Below are positions 8,139 to 17,039 of a DNA stretch of 64,000 nt, one piece after another. The notes below the pieces were generated by a model, which ran no database searches, was not told the DNA's origin, and was given only the letters and a program-made list of their open reading frames with translations. The translations under genes were made by a program, and so were the position numbers. The stretch is taken from positions 129,001 to 193,000 of the forward strand of contig MPNJ01000002.1 of NCBI GenBank assembly GCA_002238965.1. The letters are read 5' to 3'. Every line of letters begins with the position of its first letter. Within the stretch, counting starts at the first letter, position 1. Source of the stretch: Nitrospinae bacterium bin107 (GTDB taxonomy: Bacteria > UBA8248).

Positions 8139-8990
8139 TTGAGACTCGACTACGCCCTCTCGGCGCATCTGTTCGCCTATGAGCCACTCCGCTTCGAGCA
8201 CCTGAATGATGCGGCCGACGCCGGTTTCCGGAAAATCGAGTTGTGGGCGATGACACCCCATTTCGACGTGAGCGATGTCGCGAAGCTCAAAACCCTCCAA
8301 AGCCGGCTCACTGACCTCTCTCTCGAAGCGCCTTCTTTCCATGCGCCTTTTTACGCCGATCTGAGTGAAGCGAGAGCGGGGCGCTGGCTCTCCCTCGCCG
8401 CGGCCGATAAGGATGCGCGGGAGGCGGCCATCGAGAAAACGATTCAAGCCCTGCGCGCATTCCGCCCCCTGGGGGCGAGGGTCGCCGTCATCCATCCGAG
8501 CGCGCCGGGCAAGGCGGGAGATGGGGATACTTACGAGGCATTGGAAGAGAGCATCGCGCGCCTGCTGCCCGTGGCGGAGGAGACCGACGCGGTTTTGACA
8601 CTCGAGAACATACCCTCCGCCCTGGGCCGCGCGGAGCCTCTCGCGGCGTTCGTCGCCCGCTTTGATCATCCCAGAATAAAAATCTGCATCGACACCGGCC
8701 ACGCCCTCATCACCGAGGGAGAAAACACGCGAAGCGGGGTCGAGCGGCTGGCGCCCCTTTGCGCCGCTACACACCTGCACGACAACGACGGGCGAAACGA
8801 CGCGCATCTTATCCCCGGCGAGGGCTCGTTCGAGTGGCCCTCATTCTTCACGACGCTCGACGCCCACCGCTATTCGGGAACGCTCGCGCTCGAACTCAGA
8901 AGAAAAGAGGAGCCTTACGCCAATACGCTCGCAGACGCAGCGCGCGCCATAAAGGCCATCAAGTCGCAGATCAAGTCGAGTCCCGCATGA
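8139..8990 (+). CDS. sugar phosphate isomerase/epimerase-like TIM barrel (AP endonuclease 2 family)
   Basis: 283 aa, starting at a TTG preceded by AAGG/GAGG. The fold signature is a xylose-isomerase-like barrel: LDYALSAHLFAYEPL at the start, VIHPSAPG in mid-barrel, Glu in LTLENIPS, CIDTGHA and THLHDNDGRND (metal His/Asp), and a final Glu in LALELRR. These are the metal ligands of the Xyl_isomerase-like/endonuclease IV superfamily. Members isomerise or epimerise sugars, inosose or hydroxypyruvate. It starts a seven-gene plus-strand run, and its stop overlaps the start of the kinase (ATGA), so the two are translationally coupled. Confidence 0.85.
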   Translation: MRLDYALSAHLFAYEPLRFEHLNDAADAGFRKIELWAMTPHFDVSDVAKLKTLQSRLTDLSLEAPSFHAPFYADLSEARAGRWLSLAAADKDAREAAIEKTIQALRAFRPLGARVAVIHPSAPGKAGDGDTYEALEESIARLLPVAEETDAVLTLENIPSALGRAEPLAAFVARFDHPRIKICIDTGHALITEGENTRSGVERLAPLCAATHLHDNDGRNDAHLIPGEGSFEWPSFFTTLDAHRYSGTLALELRRKEEPYANTLADAARAIKAIKSQIKSSPA

Positions 8991-10009
8991 AGGCGAGCCT
9001 CACCGAGCAGACACGAGCCCATGAGCGCCTGAAAACCCTGGCGCGTGCGCATTTCGGCGGCGTCGTGTCTTCTCTCACGCCCATTGCGGGTGACGCCTCG
9101 ACGCGCGACTACGCCCGGCTCACCCACGCAGATGGCGCTTGCCCGAGTTCTATCGGCATGATCATGCCGGAGCCTTTCTCGAAAGAGACGCTCCCATTCA
9201 TCGACGTGCAGACGCATTTCAAGAAGATCGGCGTGAAGGTCCCTGAAATTTACGCGGTGGATGAGGATGCGGGCGTCATTCTGCTGGAAGACTGCGGCGA
9301 TGAATCGCTCGAAGACGCATGGCGGGGCGGCGGATGGGAGGAAGCGGGGCCGCATTACGACGCCGCCATGGACATGATGGCCGCCATACAGGAGGCTCCG
9401 AGCGCGCCCGCCGGCGGGAGAATCGCACTAACACGGCGCTTCGACCCGGAATTTTTCACGAATGAGCTTCATCACACGCGCAAATACGCGTTCGAGAGTC
9501 TTTTGGGGATGGATACAGATGAGCGCGCGCTGGATGCGGCGTTCCGGAAACTGTGCGAAGAGATCTGCCGGATTCCCTTTCGCCTTACGCACCGCGACTA
9601 CCACAGCAGGAACCTGATGGTCCTGGATGAGGCGGTGATCGCCATCGATTTTCAGGACGCGCGCATGGGGCCCGCCACTTACGATCTGGCGTCTTTGGCC
9701 TTCGACAGCTACGTCGACCTGGGAGATTCGGCGCGGGAATACCTCACCGCCCGCTACTGGGAGACTTGCGGCCACCGCCTCTTCTCGGATAAAGAAGAAT
9801 ACGAACGCGCCCTGCGGGCTACCGCCATACAGAGAAACCTGAAGGCCATCGGCACTTTCGCCTATCAAAAGGCGGTGCGCGGAGCGGAGCGCTATCTGGC
9901 GAGCATTCCGCATACCGTCAGGATGGTGCGGGCGCATTTCGAAAAGAGGAGGTATTTCGGGCCTCTCCAAGCTTCGCTCGAACATTTCCTCGACGCGCTT
10001 CTCAAATAA
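8987..10009 (+). CDS. AmgK-like sugar kinase (aminoglycoside phosphotransferase fold)
   Basis: 340 aa from the ATG at 8987, which overlaps the preceding stop; longer frames upstream lie inside the isomerase gene. The kinase fold shows GDASTRDYARL (nucleotide loop), VILLEDCGDESL, the catalytic loop THRDYHSRNLM and IDFQDARMGPATYDLASL, with the metal Asp in IDFQDA. This combination is characteristic of AmgK, the anomeric N-acetylmuramate/N-acetylglucosamine kinase of peptidoglycan recycling. NagZ at the end of the same run supports a recycling role, but the partner uridylyltransferase MurU is not in the window, so substrate assignment is tentative. Confidence 0.8.
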   Translation: MKASLTEQTRAHERLKTLARAHFGGVVSSLTPIAGDASTRDYARLTHADGACPSSIGMIMPEPFSKETLPFIDVQTHFKKIGVKVPEIYAVDEDAGVILLEDCGDESLEDAWRGGGWEEAGPHYDAAMDMMAAIQEAPSAPAGGRIALTRRFDPEFFTNELHHTRKYAFESLLGMDTDERALDAAFRKLCEEICRIPFRLTHRDYHSRNLMVLDEAVIAIDFQDARMGPATYDLASLAFDSYVDLGDSAREYLTARYWETCGHRLFSDKEEYERALRATAIQRNLKAIGTFAYQKAVRGAERYLASIPHTVRMVRAHFEKRRYFGPLQASLEHFLDALLK

Positions 10010-10024
10010 AGGAGTCATTCCCCG

Positions 10025-10618
10025 TTGGATTTCCTGAAAACGACATTTCTCACGTCGGTGGAGCTTTGTCTGTACGATTTTCCGCATCCCACCGAAATAC
10101 CGCCGAGCGATGCGAGAATCGAGGTGGAGCACATCATCCTCGACGAGGCGTCGGAGAATCGCCACCTGATAACCGACGTGCAGGGCGAGAGCCTGACGGG
10201 GAGGCGCTTCGAGCGGGGCGAGAAGTGTTTCGTCGCGCTGGAGGACGGCAAGGCGGTGAGCTACATCTGGGGCGCGCGCGGCGTGGTGGGCGTAGAGGAA
10301 ATCGACAAGGCCGTGAAACCCGAGGCCAAGGAGATCTACCTCTACGACGCCTTCACGCTGGAGCCCTGGCGGGGGAAAAATCTCTATCCATCCGTGCTCA
10401 GGCGCGCGCTCGAATACGGCGAGAAGCTGGGTCTTACGCGCTCTCTCATTTTCGTGGAAGCGAAGAACATGGCTTCCAGGCGCGGCGTGGACAAGGCGGG
10501 CTTCATCCATTTTCAGACGCTCTACCACAACCGGTTTTTCGTCTTCACCCGCTCGAACCTTTCGGACCCCCTGGAGGGACACCCGACGGCCACGTTTGTC
10601 GGGCTGGAGTTCGCGTAG
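10025..10618 (+). CDS. GNAT-like N-acetyltransferase
   Basis: 197 aa, starting at a TTG with GGAG 10 bp upstream. The C-terminal half has a GNAT arrangement: EIYLYDAFTLEPWRGKNLY, where RGKN stands in for the acetyl-CoA pyrophosphate loop, then a helix and LIFVEAKNMASRRGVDKAGF, the typical final strand-helix with Asn. The N-terminal ~60 residues are specific to this protein. The substrate is unknown. Its position between a sugar kinase and a CelD-type transferase suggests acylation of an amino sugar or lipid-linked intermediate, which is inference. Confidence 0.65.
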   Translation: MDFLKTTFLTSVELCLYDFPHPTEIPPSDARIEVEHIILDEASENRHLITDVQGESLTGRRFERGEKCFVALEDGKAVSYIWGARGVVGVEEIDKAVKPEAKEIYLYDAFTLEPWRGKNLYPSVLRRALEYGEKLGLTRSLIFVEAKNMASRRGVDKAGFIHFQTLYHNRFFVFTRSNLSDPLEGHPTATFVGLEFA

Positions 10619-10669
10619 CGGACAAAATCAACGCGCGCCCACAGGCGCGATGGATGCGAAGGAATCCCG

Positions 10670-11686
10670 ATGTCGCAAAGTTCATGCTCTTCATTGCAGC
10701 TAGAAGCCTTCACCTCGCCCGAGGCGTTCACAGGCCTGGAAGCCGAGTGGCGCGCGCTGATGGCGCGCTCCGCCCACGCGCATCCCTTTTACGACCCCGC
10801 GTGGCACGCCGCGTGGTGGCGGAACTTCGGCGCGGGCGAACTGCACGTCTACGCCCTGCGCGATGAGAACGGCGCACTCGCCGGCGTGGCGCCCTTCGTC
10901 CTGAGCGAGGGCGGACGCCTGCGCCTGACGGGAGGGGACGACCTCTCGGACTACCTCGACATCATCGCCGCCGACGGAGCGCACCTGGCCTGCTGGCGGG
11001 CGGTTCTCGCCGCCCTCGAAGAAGCGGACGCGCCCGCCTGGCGCGAACTCTCCCTGCGCGGGATTCCCGAAACCTCCCCCACGGTCGCGGCGATAGAGGA
11101 GTTGACGGGCGGGGCGGCCTCGATATCCGAGGAAGAAGTCTGCCCCGTCATCGCGCTTCCCGATTCGTGGGATGAATACACCGGGATGCTCGCTCCACGG
11201 GACGAGCGCGACTTGAGGCGAAAGATTCGAAAGGCCAACATGGAGGCGGGGCTGGAGTACGAACGGACGGAATCGGCGGACGCACTGGCCGCCGATCTGG
11301 AAGACTTCATCACCCTCCATGCGCTGAGCCAGCAGGAAAAGGCGGACTTCTGGAACGCCGACAGAAGAGCCTTCTTCGGTGACGTGACCCGGGCGATGCT
11401 TGAGCTTGGCTGCCTGGACCTGAGCGTCATGCGCGTGGACGGCCATCCCGTCGCGGCCAACCTATCGTTCGATTACGGAGACAGGATTTATCTATACAAC
11501 TCGGGCTTCGACCCGGTGGAGCACGAACTGAGCGCGGGCCTGGTGCTGCTCGCCCACAACGTAGAAGAGGCGATTCAGGCGGGGCGGGCATCCTTCGACA
11601 TGCTGAGGGGCGATGAGGCCTACAAATACCGCTACGGCGCGCAGGATGAGCGCGTGATGCGCGTTCGTATCGAGAGGAGCGCGTGA
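10670..11686 (+). CDS. CelD/BioF2-type acetyltransferase (FemAB-like GNAT)
   Basis: 338 aa; the ATG has AAGGAA six bases upstream. It shows the double-GNAT pattern of the Acetyltransf_6/CelD family: PFYDPAWHAAWWRNFG near the N-terminus, LRRKIRKANMEAG in the linker, then AANLSFDYGDRIYLYNSGFD and FDMLRGDEAYKYRYG at the C-terminus. These proteins usually sit in exopolysaccharide, glycolipid or amino-sugar clusters. The stop overlaps the glycosyltransferase start (TGATG), giving translational coupling with an MshA-like enzyme. Confidence 0.88.
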   Translation: MSQSSCSSLQLEAFTSPEAFTGLEAEWRALMARSAHAHPFYDPAWHAAWWRNFGAGELHVYALRDENGALAGVAPFVLSEGGRLRLTGGDDLSDYLDIIAADGAHLACWRAVLAALEEADAPAWRELSLRGIPETSPTVAAIEELTGGAASISEEEVCPVIALPDSWDEYTGMLAPRDERDLRRKIRKANMEAGLEYERTESADALAADLEDFITLHALSQQEKADFWNADRRAFFGDVTRAMLELGCLDLSVMRVDGHPVAANLSFDYGDRIYLYNSGFDPVEHELSAGLVLLAHNVEEAIQAGRASFDMLRGDEAYKYRYGAQDERVMRVRIERSA

Positions 11687-12990
11687 TGATTGCCGAGCCC
11701 ACCCGTCTCGCGATCCTCTCGATGCACACCGACCCCCTCGCTCCCCTGGGAGGGGACTTCACGGGCGGCATGAACGTCTACGCCCGCGAGGTCGCGAAAG
11801 CGCTCGCAAGCCTGGGCGTCGGGGCGGACATCTTCACCCGACTGGAATCGGTCTCAAGCGAGCGCCAGGTCACAATCGCCGACGGCAGCCGCCTCATCCG
11901 GATCGAGGCGGGTCCAAAGGAAAGACTCGACAAGGACGCGCAAGTCGAATGGGCGGACGCCTTCGCCGAGGGGATTCTCGCCTTCGCGGAGAATGACGGA
12001 GCGCGTTATGACGGCGTTTCCGTTCATTACTGGCTCTCGAGTCTCGCGGGCGAGAAGTTGTCCGAAGCGTGGGGCGTCCCCCTCGCGGTTCGTTTCCACA
12101 CGCTGGCCGCGCTCAAAAACGACGCCCTGCCTGCAGACACCAGGCATGAGTCAGACGTGCGGCTTGAGAGAGAGCCTGCGCTCGCACAAGCGGCGGATGC
12201 GGTTCTCACCTCATCGCCCGCCGAGGCGCGCGCGATTGGCGAGATATCGGGCGCGGCGGAAGTCCACGTCGTCCCCTGCGGTGTGGACCTGGAGACCTTC
12301 CGGCCTCATCCCAGGGACGAGGCGCGCGCGCGTCTGGGACTTCGAGAGAATGGCGCATACATCCTGAACGTGGGCCGTATCGAGCGCGTGAAGGGTCTCG
12401 ACCGCCTCGTCGAGGCCTTCGCCGTCATGCGCCGGGAACGACCGGGGCTGGATGCGCGCCTCCTGCACTTAGGCGGTGAAATAAGAGAGGGCGCGCAAAA
12501 AGTCGAGGGGAGTTATCACGCAGGAGATTTCGCCTCCCCCGCACAGGGAGCCGAAGTCGCGCGTCTGGAGGAACTCGCGCACGGGCTCGGCGTGTCGGAC
12601 GCCGTTATCTTCTCAGGCGCGAAGCCGCAGGAGGATTTACCCCTTTATTATTCCGCAGCCGACATCTTCGCGCTGCCCTCGCGCTATGAGAGCTTCGGCA
12701 TGACCGCCGTCGAGGCGGCCGCGTGCGGGGCGCCGACGCTCGCCTTCGACGTGGGCGGCCTCTCACAGGCGGTAAGCGAGAACGTGAGCGGACATCTCAT
12801 CGCGGACAGCGACATAACAGCCTACGCAAAGAAGATGATTGCGATGCTCGAAAACCCTCCTGAGCGCCCCCATCGCGCGGCGCTTGAATGGGCGGAATTA
12901 TTCGCTTGGACACGGATCGCGGAGGCGGAACTCGAAATATGGGCGCGCCTGCGACAGGGAGCGGCGCTTACCTCACCACACGCATCATAG
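11686..12990 (+). CDS. GT4 glycosyltransferase, MshA-like
   Basis: 434 aa from the ATG at 11686 (a GTG one codon earlier is possible). The N-terminus LSMHTDPLAPLGGDFTGGMN closely follows mycothiol MshA (D-inositol-3-phosphate N-acetylglucosaminyltransferase). The GT-B donor site is complete: VGRIERVKGLDRLVEAF, SGAKPQEDLPLYYSAADIFA and PSRYESFGMTAVEAAACG (EX7E). A PIG-L deacetylase follows 18 bp downstream, as MshB follows the same logic in mycothiol synthesis. The acceptor could be inositol phosphate, malate (BshA-like) or a lipid; no cysteine ligase is nearby. Confidence 0.88.
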   Translation: MIAEPTRLAILSMHTDPLAPLGGDFTGGMNVYAREVAKALASLGVGADIFTRLESVSSERQVTIADGSRLIRIEAGPKERLDKDAQVEWADAFAEGILAFAENDGARYDGVSVHYWLSSLAGEKLSEAWGVPLAVRFHTLAALKNDALPADTRHESDVRLEREPALAQAADAVLTSSPAEARAIGEISGAAEVHVVPCGVDLETFRPHPRDEARARLGLRENGAYILNVGRIERVKGLDRLVEAFAVMRRERPGLDARLLHLGGEIREGAQKVEGSYHAGDFASPAQGAEVARLEELAHGLGVSDAVIFSGAKPQEDLPLYYSAADIFALPSRYESFGMTAVEAAACGAPTLAFDVGGLSQAVSENVSGHLIADSDITAYAKKMIAMLENPPERPHRAALEWAELFAWTRIAEAELEIWARLRQGAALTSPHAS

Positions 12991-13008
12991 ACACGGAAGG
13001 AAACGCAA

Positions 13009-13701
13009 GTGAGTCACACGGAATTCAGAAACATACTCGTCGTCGTCGCCCACCCCGACGATGCGGAACTATCCTCGGGAGGCAGCATCGCCCGCTGGAC
13101 GCGGGAGGGCGCGACCGTTCGCACGGTCGTCTGCACGAACGGGGACAAGGGCACGAAGGACGACATCAGCCCCTTCGACCTCGCCAAGATACGCGAGGCG
13201 GAGCAACTCGAAGCCTCCCGCATACTGGGCGTTGCGGAGACGCTGTTCCTGCGCCACCGCGACGGGGAACTCGAGGACACGCGCGCGTTCAGGAACCAGA
13301 TCGCCTTCCTGATCCGCCACTTCAAGCCCGACACCATCCTCACCCACGACCCCTGGCGCACCTACTACCAGCACCCCGACCACCAGGCCATCGGCCACGC
13401 CACGTTCAAGGCGGTGGTCTACGCGCGGGACCACCATTTCCTGCCCGAACTCACCTACGCCGGCATCGGCGCGCACCACACGAACAACCTCCTCTTCCTG
13501 AACACGCGCAAGCCCAACTTCTTCGTGGACATCACCGAGACCTTCGACGTGAAAGTCCGCGCGGTGTGCGCGCACAAGTGCCAGATCAAAAACCCGGAAG
13601 CCTTCGAGAAGCGCACGCGCCAGCGGCTCGAGGACGCAGGCCGTGCAGCCGGTTTTCCGGTAGCGGAGTCTTTCGTCATCACGCGGATGCGCGAGGGCTA
13701 G
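13009..13701 (+). CDS. PIG-L/LmbE-family N-acetyl-glucosaminyl deacetylase
   Basis: 230 aa from a GTG with GGAAGGA 7 bp upstream. The zinc-site signature VVAHPDDAELSSGG is at the N-terminus, and HPDHQAIGHATF supplies the third ligand. The family removes the N-acetyl group from GlcNAc conjugates (MshB, BshB, PIG-L). Directly after the MshA-like enzyme, the likely reaction is deacetylation of its glycoside product. NagZ follows after 7 bp. Confidence 0.92.
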   Translation: MSHTEFRNILVVVAHPDDAELSSGGSIARWTREGATVRTVVCTNGDKGTKDDISPFDLAKIREAEQLEASRILGVAETLFLRHRDGELEDTRAFRNQIAFLIRHFKPDTILTHDPWRTYYQHPDHQAIGHATFKAVVYARDHHFLPELTYAGIGAHHTNNLLFLNTRKPNFFVDITETFDVKVRAVCAHKCQIKNPEAFEKRTRQRLEDAGRAAGFPVAESFVITRMREG

Positions 13702-13708
13702 GGCGCGC

Positions 13709-14800
13709 ATGAACGAAGAGGCGCCCGAAGTCCGGGCCGGTCAGCACATCATGGCCGGTTTCGAGGGAACCGAAGCGCCGCCCTCGCTCATCCAGCGGGT
13801 ACGCGCGGGCGGAATCGGCGGCGTCATCCTATTCCAGCGGAACATCGGATCCGCCCGCCAGACCGCCTCGCTCATCGCCACCTTGCAAACTGCCGCCCTC
13901 GCCTCCCCGCTCGAAGCGCCCCTGCTCGTCGGAATCGACCAGGAGGGCGGGCGCGTGAGCAGGCTGTCAGATGATTTCACGACCTTCCCGGCGGCGAGAG
14001 GCTTCGGGGATTCCGGCGACGCCGCCCTCGCACGGGAAGCCGCCAAGGTCACGGGGACAGAACTCGAAGCGGTCGGCGTGAACCTTAACTTCGCACCCGC
14101 CGTGGACATACTCACGAACCCCGAATGCGCCGTCATCGGCGACCGCGCTTATGGGGAGTCTTCAGAGGTCGTCGGCCTGATGGGCGCGGCCGCTGCCACC
14201 GGCCTTCAGGAGGAAGGCGTCGCCGCCTGCGCCAAGCATTTCCCCGGCATCGGCGACATGGCCCCCGACCCCCACGACGAACTGCCGACCTCCCGCCTCA
14301 CGCTCGAAGACCTTCGGGCGCGTGAACTGCTGCCTTTCCGGCACCTTATCAGTCGCGCACCGCCCGCCTGCGTCATGGTCGCCCACGCGGACTTTCAACT
14401 GATAGACGAAGCCGCGCCCGCGAGCCTCTCGCCGGTCTTTCTTCAAGAACTATTGCGCGGGGAACTCGGTTTCCGGGGCATCGCGATCACGGATGACCTC
14501 GACATGGGCGCGATAGACGACGCCGCAGAGGCCGCCCTTCAAAGCATCCTCGCCGGGGCCGACATCGCCCTCATCTGTCATTCGGAAGAGGCGCAGGAAA
14601 GCGCCTGCGACGCCATCGCAGGGGCCATCAGAGATAGGGACCTACCCCCCGAACAGGAGGCGGCCTCATCGGACCGGATACGCAGGCTCAAGGAGAGCTA
14701 CTGCCGGCCGAACTGGCGCGCGGAGATGCTCGAGGTTATCGGGTGTGAGGCGCACCGGAAGGCGAGAGAGAGGATACTCGCCGCTATCGGACAGGCCTGA
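13709..14800 (+). CDS. nagZ: beta-N-acetylhexosaminidase (GH3, NagZ)
   Basis: 363 aa, the compact single-domain GH3 form typical of NagZ. Visible motifs are GIDQEGGRVSRL, the catalytic loop AKHFPGIGDMAPDPHDELP with its Asp-His dyad, and the nucleophile Asp in ITDDLDMGAI. There is no signal peptide, so it is cytoplasmic. NagZ removes GlcNAc from anhydromuropeptides, and with the AmgK-like kinase five genes upstream it points to peptidoglycan sugar recycling. Its stop is 4 bp from the convergent stop of the YchF-like gene. Confidence 0.92.
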   Translation: MNEEAPEVRAGQHIMAGFEGTEAPPSLIQRVRAGGIGGVILFQRNIGSARQTASLIATLQTAALASPLEAPLLVGIDQEGGRVSRLSDDFTTFPAARGFGDSGDAALAREAAKVTGTELEAVGVNLNFAPAVDILTNPECAVIGDRAYGESSEVVGLMGAAAATGLQEEGVAACAKHFPGIGDMAPDPHDELPTSRLTLEDLRARELLPFRHLISRAPPACVMVAHADFQLIDEAAPASLSPVFLQELLRGELGFRGIAITDDLDMGAIDDAAEAALQSILAGADIALICHSEEAQESACDAIAGAIRDRDLPPEQEAASSDRIRRLKESYCRPNWRAEMLEVIGCEAHRKARERILAAIGQA

Positions 14801-14804
14801 AACA

Positions 14805-15860
14805 CTACACGTTGAAGCGCACGTGGAAGATGTCGCCGTCCTTGACGATGTAGTCCTTGCCTTCCAGTCTCAAAGTTCCCCTGTCCCTCGCCGCAGAGAG
14901 CGAGCCCGCCGCCATGAAGTCGGGATATGAGATCACCTCGGCGCGGATGAAGCCGCGTTCGAGATCGGAGTGAATTGTCCCCGCCGCGTGGAGCGCGATT
15001 GTGCCCGCGCGGACCGGCCAGGAGCGCACCTCATCCTCCCCCACGGTGAAGAAACACCTGAGATTGAGCAGATCGAACGACGCCTGAACCACCTTGTCGA
15101 GCGCTGAGGATTCGAGGTCGTAATCCGCCAGAAACTCCGCTTGCTCCTCACCGGGCAATTGCGCGAGTTCTTCCTCCAGACGCGCGGCGAGGGCGACGGG
15201 CGTCTCGCCTTTCAGTCTGGCGAACGCGTCCGCCTCTCCCAGTTGATCCTCGCCGACGTTCACCACCACCAGGATCGGCTTGGCGGAGAGAAACCCGAAC
15301 CCTTTAATGATACGCGTTTCCTCTTCACCCAGATCGAGCGAGCGAACGGGGCGGCTGTCTTCAAGGACTTCGCGGATGCGGCCCAGCAGGGCGAACTCCG
15401 CTGCTTCCGCCGCGTCTTTCTTGACGCGCACCAGCTTCGCAAGCCGCTCCATGCGGCGCTCGACGACTGACAAGTCGCGCAGCATCAGGTCGAAGCGAAC
15501 GTCGGCCAGGTCCCGCGCGGGGTCGATGCTCTCCCTGGGATGGGGAACGCCCGCGTCCTCGAAGGCGCGCACGACGACCAACAGCGCGTCCGCACCCTCC
15601 AGCGCCTGCGGGATGGCTTCGCCGCTCTTCGCAGCGCCCCCGTCTCCCACGCCCGCGTCCACGAAATTGACGCCCGCGTATGTCGTCTTTTTCGGATTGA
15701 AGACCCCGCTCAGCGAGTCCACGCGCGCGTCCGCCACCGCCGCAGCACCGATGTTCACGCGCGCGGCGCCGTATCCACCCGTGGAGGCCGCGCCGCCCGT
15801 GAGCGCGTTGAACAGGGTCGTCTTGCCGCTGGCGGCGGGGCCGATGATGCCTATCTTCAC
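14805..15860 (-). CDS. ychF: YchF/Obg-family nucleotide hydrolase, divergent
   Basis: 351 aa, near the YchF norm of 363. The order is G1 loop, helical insertion and a C-terminal TGS-like domain with FFTVGEDEVRSWPVRAGTIA, AAGTIHSDLERGFIRAEVI and YIVKDGDIFHVRFNV, which is diagnostic of YchF. The P-loop is IGPAASGKTTLFN instead of the usual GLPNVGKST, and the G3 region (FVDAGVGDGG) also departs from consensus. YchF prefers ATP and is linked to ribosomes and stress. The altered loop may mark a paralogue rather than the housekeeping copy. Confidence 0.82.
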   Translation of the reverse strand: MKIGIIGPAASGKTTLFNALTGGAASTGGYGAARVNIGAAAVADARVDSLSGVFNPKKTTYAGVNFVDAGVGDGGAAKSGEAIPQALEGADALLVVVRAFEDAGVPHPRESIDPARDLADVRFDLMLRDLSVVERRMERLAKLVRVKKDAAEAAEFALLGRIREVLEDSRPVRSLDLGEEETRIIKGFGFLSAKPILVVVNVGEDQLGEADAFARLKGETPVALAARLEEELAQLPGEEQAEFLADYDLESSALDKVVQASFDLLNLRCFFTVGEDEVRSWPVRAGTIALHAAGTIHSDLERGFIRAEVISYPDFMAAGSLSAARDRGTLRLEGKDYIVKDGDIFHVRFNV

Positions 15861-16372
15861 GAATTACGCTCCTGAATGAACCATGAACAAACGCGCGGGA
15901 GTGTACAGAGAGGGGGGTGCGAGGTCAAAAGGGTCAGCCCTGACTGATGAGGGAGGGGCTGACGAGTGATGAGAGAAAAGAATATTGAGCACAAAGTGCG
16001 GGCGGACATACAGGTCCGCCCCTACGGAGGCATCAATGCGCCAAGGTTTCGTATGGGAGAACCTATGTGTTCTCCCTGATGATATACGGACTCCGGCATG
16101 ATTGGCCGTAGTGACAACCCCCCGTGGTTGTCCGTTCGGGGGCGGAAAGGACCAGGACAGGCGCGGGGGCCTGTCCCTACGAAATAGATGAATCCGTCTT
16201 TCGCAGCGCATACCGTCAGGCGCCTTACGGTTTTCCCCGAAAAAAATATGGCGCTTTCGCCGCGCAAGACCTATATTTCGTCATGAGGAGGGAGAGTAAG
16301 ACCAACCTAGCAGGACGTTCAGCAAAGCAATCCTACAATCAGCCGTCATCGCCGCCGAAAAAGGAAACAGCG
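15861..16372. other. intergenic spacer with degenerate palindromes
   Basis: No gene is recognised. Palindromic sequences ending CCCTAC lie near 16005-16023 (GGCGGAC...GTCCGCCCCTAC) and at 16154-16180 (a family A relative). The last ~15 bp carry the ribosome-binding site of the small secreted protein. Confidence 0.6.
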
Positions 16373-16618
16373 ATGAAAAAGATTCTGTTCGCCGCACTGG
16401 TTGCGACGGGATTGGCGTTCGGCGCCGCGAACCCAGGATTCGCGCACGACGTCAAGAACGAGCACAAAGGATGCGACAAAGCGAAGGTTTGTCTCGAGAA
16501 AATCACCTGCGGCAAACTCGACGGCCGCATAATCTGCTACCCCACCTCGTGCGGTCCCGCGAACTGCGACACGCACATGCACCTGGAGAAGTCGGCCAAG
16601 CCCGTGAAGAACAAATAG
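16373..16618 (+). CDS. small secreted cysteine-rich protein, function unknown
   Basis: 81 aa from an ATG with AAAAAGGAAA upstream. A clear signal peptide runs to about residue 24 (KKILFAALVATGLAFGAA, then NPGFA). The ~57-residue mature part has six cysteines: KGCDKAKVCLEKITCGK, IICYPTSCGP and NCDTHMH. Six cysteines and a His-x-His point to a disulfide-stabilised or metal-binding periplasmic peptide. A strong terminator follows at 16696. I do not recognise the family. It appears to be a single-gene transcription unit. Confidence 0.7.
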   Translation: MKKILFAALVATGLAFGAANPGFAHDVKNEHKGCDKAKVCLEKITCGKLDGRIICYPTSCGPANCDTHMHLEKSAKPVKNK

Positions 16619-16695
16619 TGGGGACGGAATCGACCCGCACATCCCTCTGCGTAACAGGGTCACTTTCAGCTGAACATCCCGCAGTACTGAATCGG

Positions 16696-16730
16696 CCCCT
16701 TCCGGTATGAGCCGGAAGGGGTTTTGTTGT
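16696..16730 (+). terminator. rho-independent terminator
   Basis: A 10-bp stem (CCCCTTCCGG, 16696-16705, with CCGGAAGGGG, 16712-16721) has a 6-nt loop and is followed by a T-rich tail. It ends the transcript of the small secreted protein. Confidence 0.85.
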
Positions 16731-16860
16731 TGGGTCAATTTCGAGCGAGGAGACGTTGTTGGAAAAGTTCTGTCGGGGAGAAATCGCTTCTCCCCCCATA
16801 CGGGATAGGTTGCCGGGCGACGGGGAATAGACGGTCCTCCCGCACCAATCTGGTTTTCAC

Positions 16861-16933
16861 TTGTAGGGGCCGCATATATGCGGCCCATGACGGGTGGCAA
16901 AAAAGCTGGGTCGCATATATGCGACCCCTACAA
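16861..16933. repeat. paired family B palindromes (MITE-like unit)
   Basis: Two arms, 16861-16886 and 16908-16933, are themselves palindromic around CGCATATATGCG and are inverted relative to each other with GTAGGGG/CCCCTAC outer ends. Only 21 bp lies between them. A solo copy is at 29901-29925 and a fragment is near 27611. The remainder of 16619-17039 shows no gene. Confidence 0.8.
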
Positions 16934-17039
16934 CAAGATCGGCAATGATGCCGGAATAACGACGGTAGTCAATTCCTAGCGAGGGGGTTGGAGAATCACT
17001 CCCCCCTTGAATATCTTGACAATTACTATGGGGCAGGAT

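Noticed and set aside
11686-13701. Complete mycothiol or bacillithiol pathway
   Set aside because: Only glycosyltransferase and deacetylase homologues are present; no cysteine ligase (MshC/BshC) is nearby.
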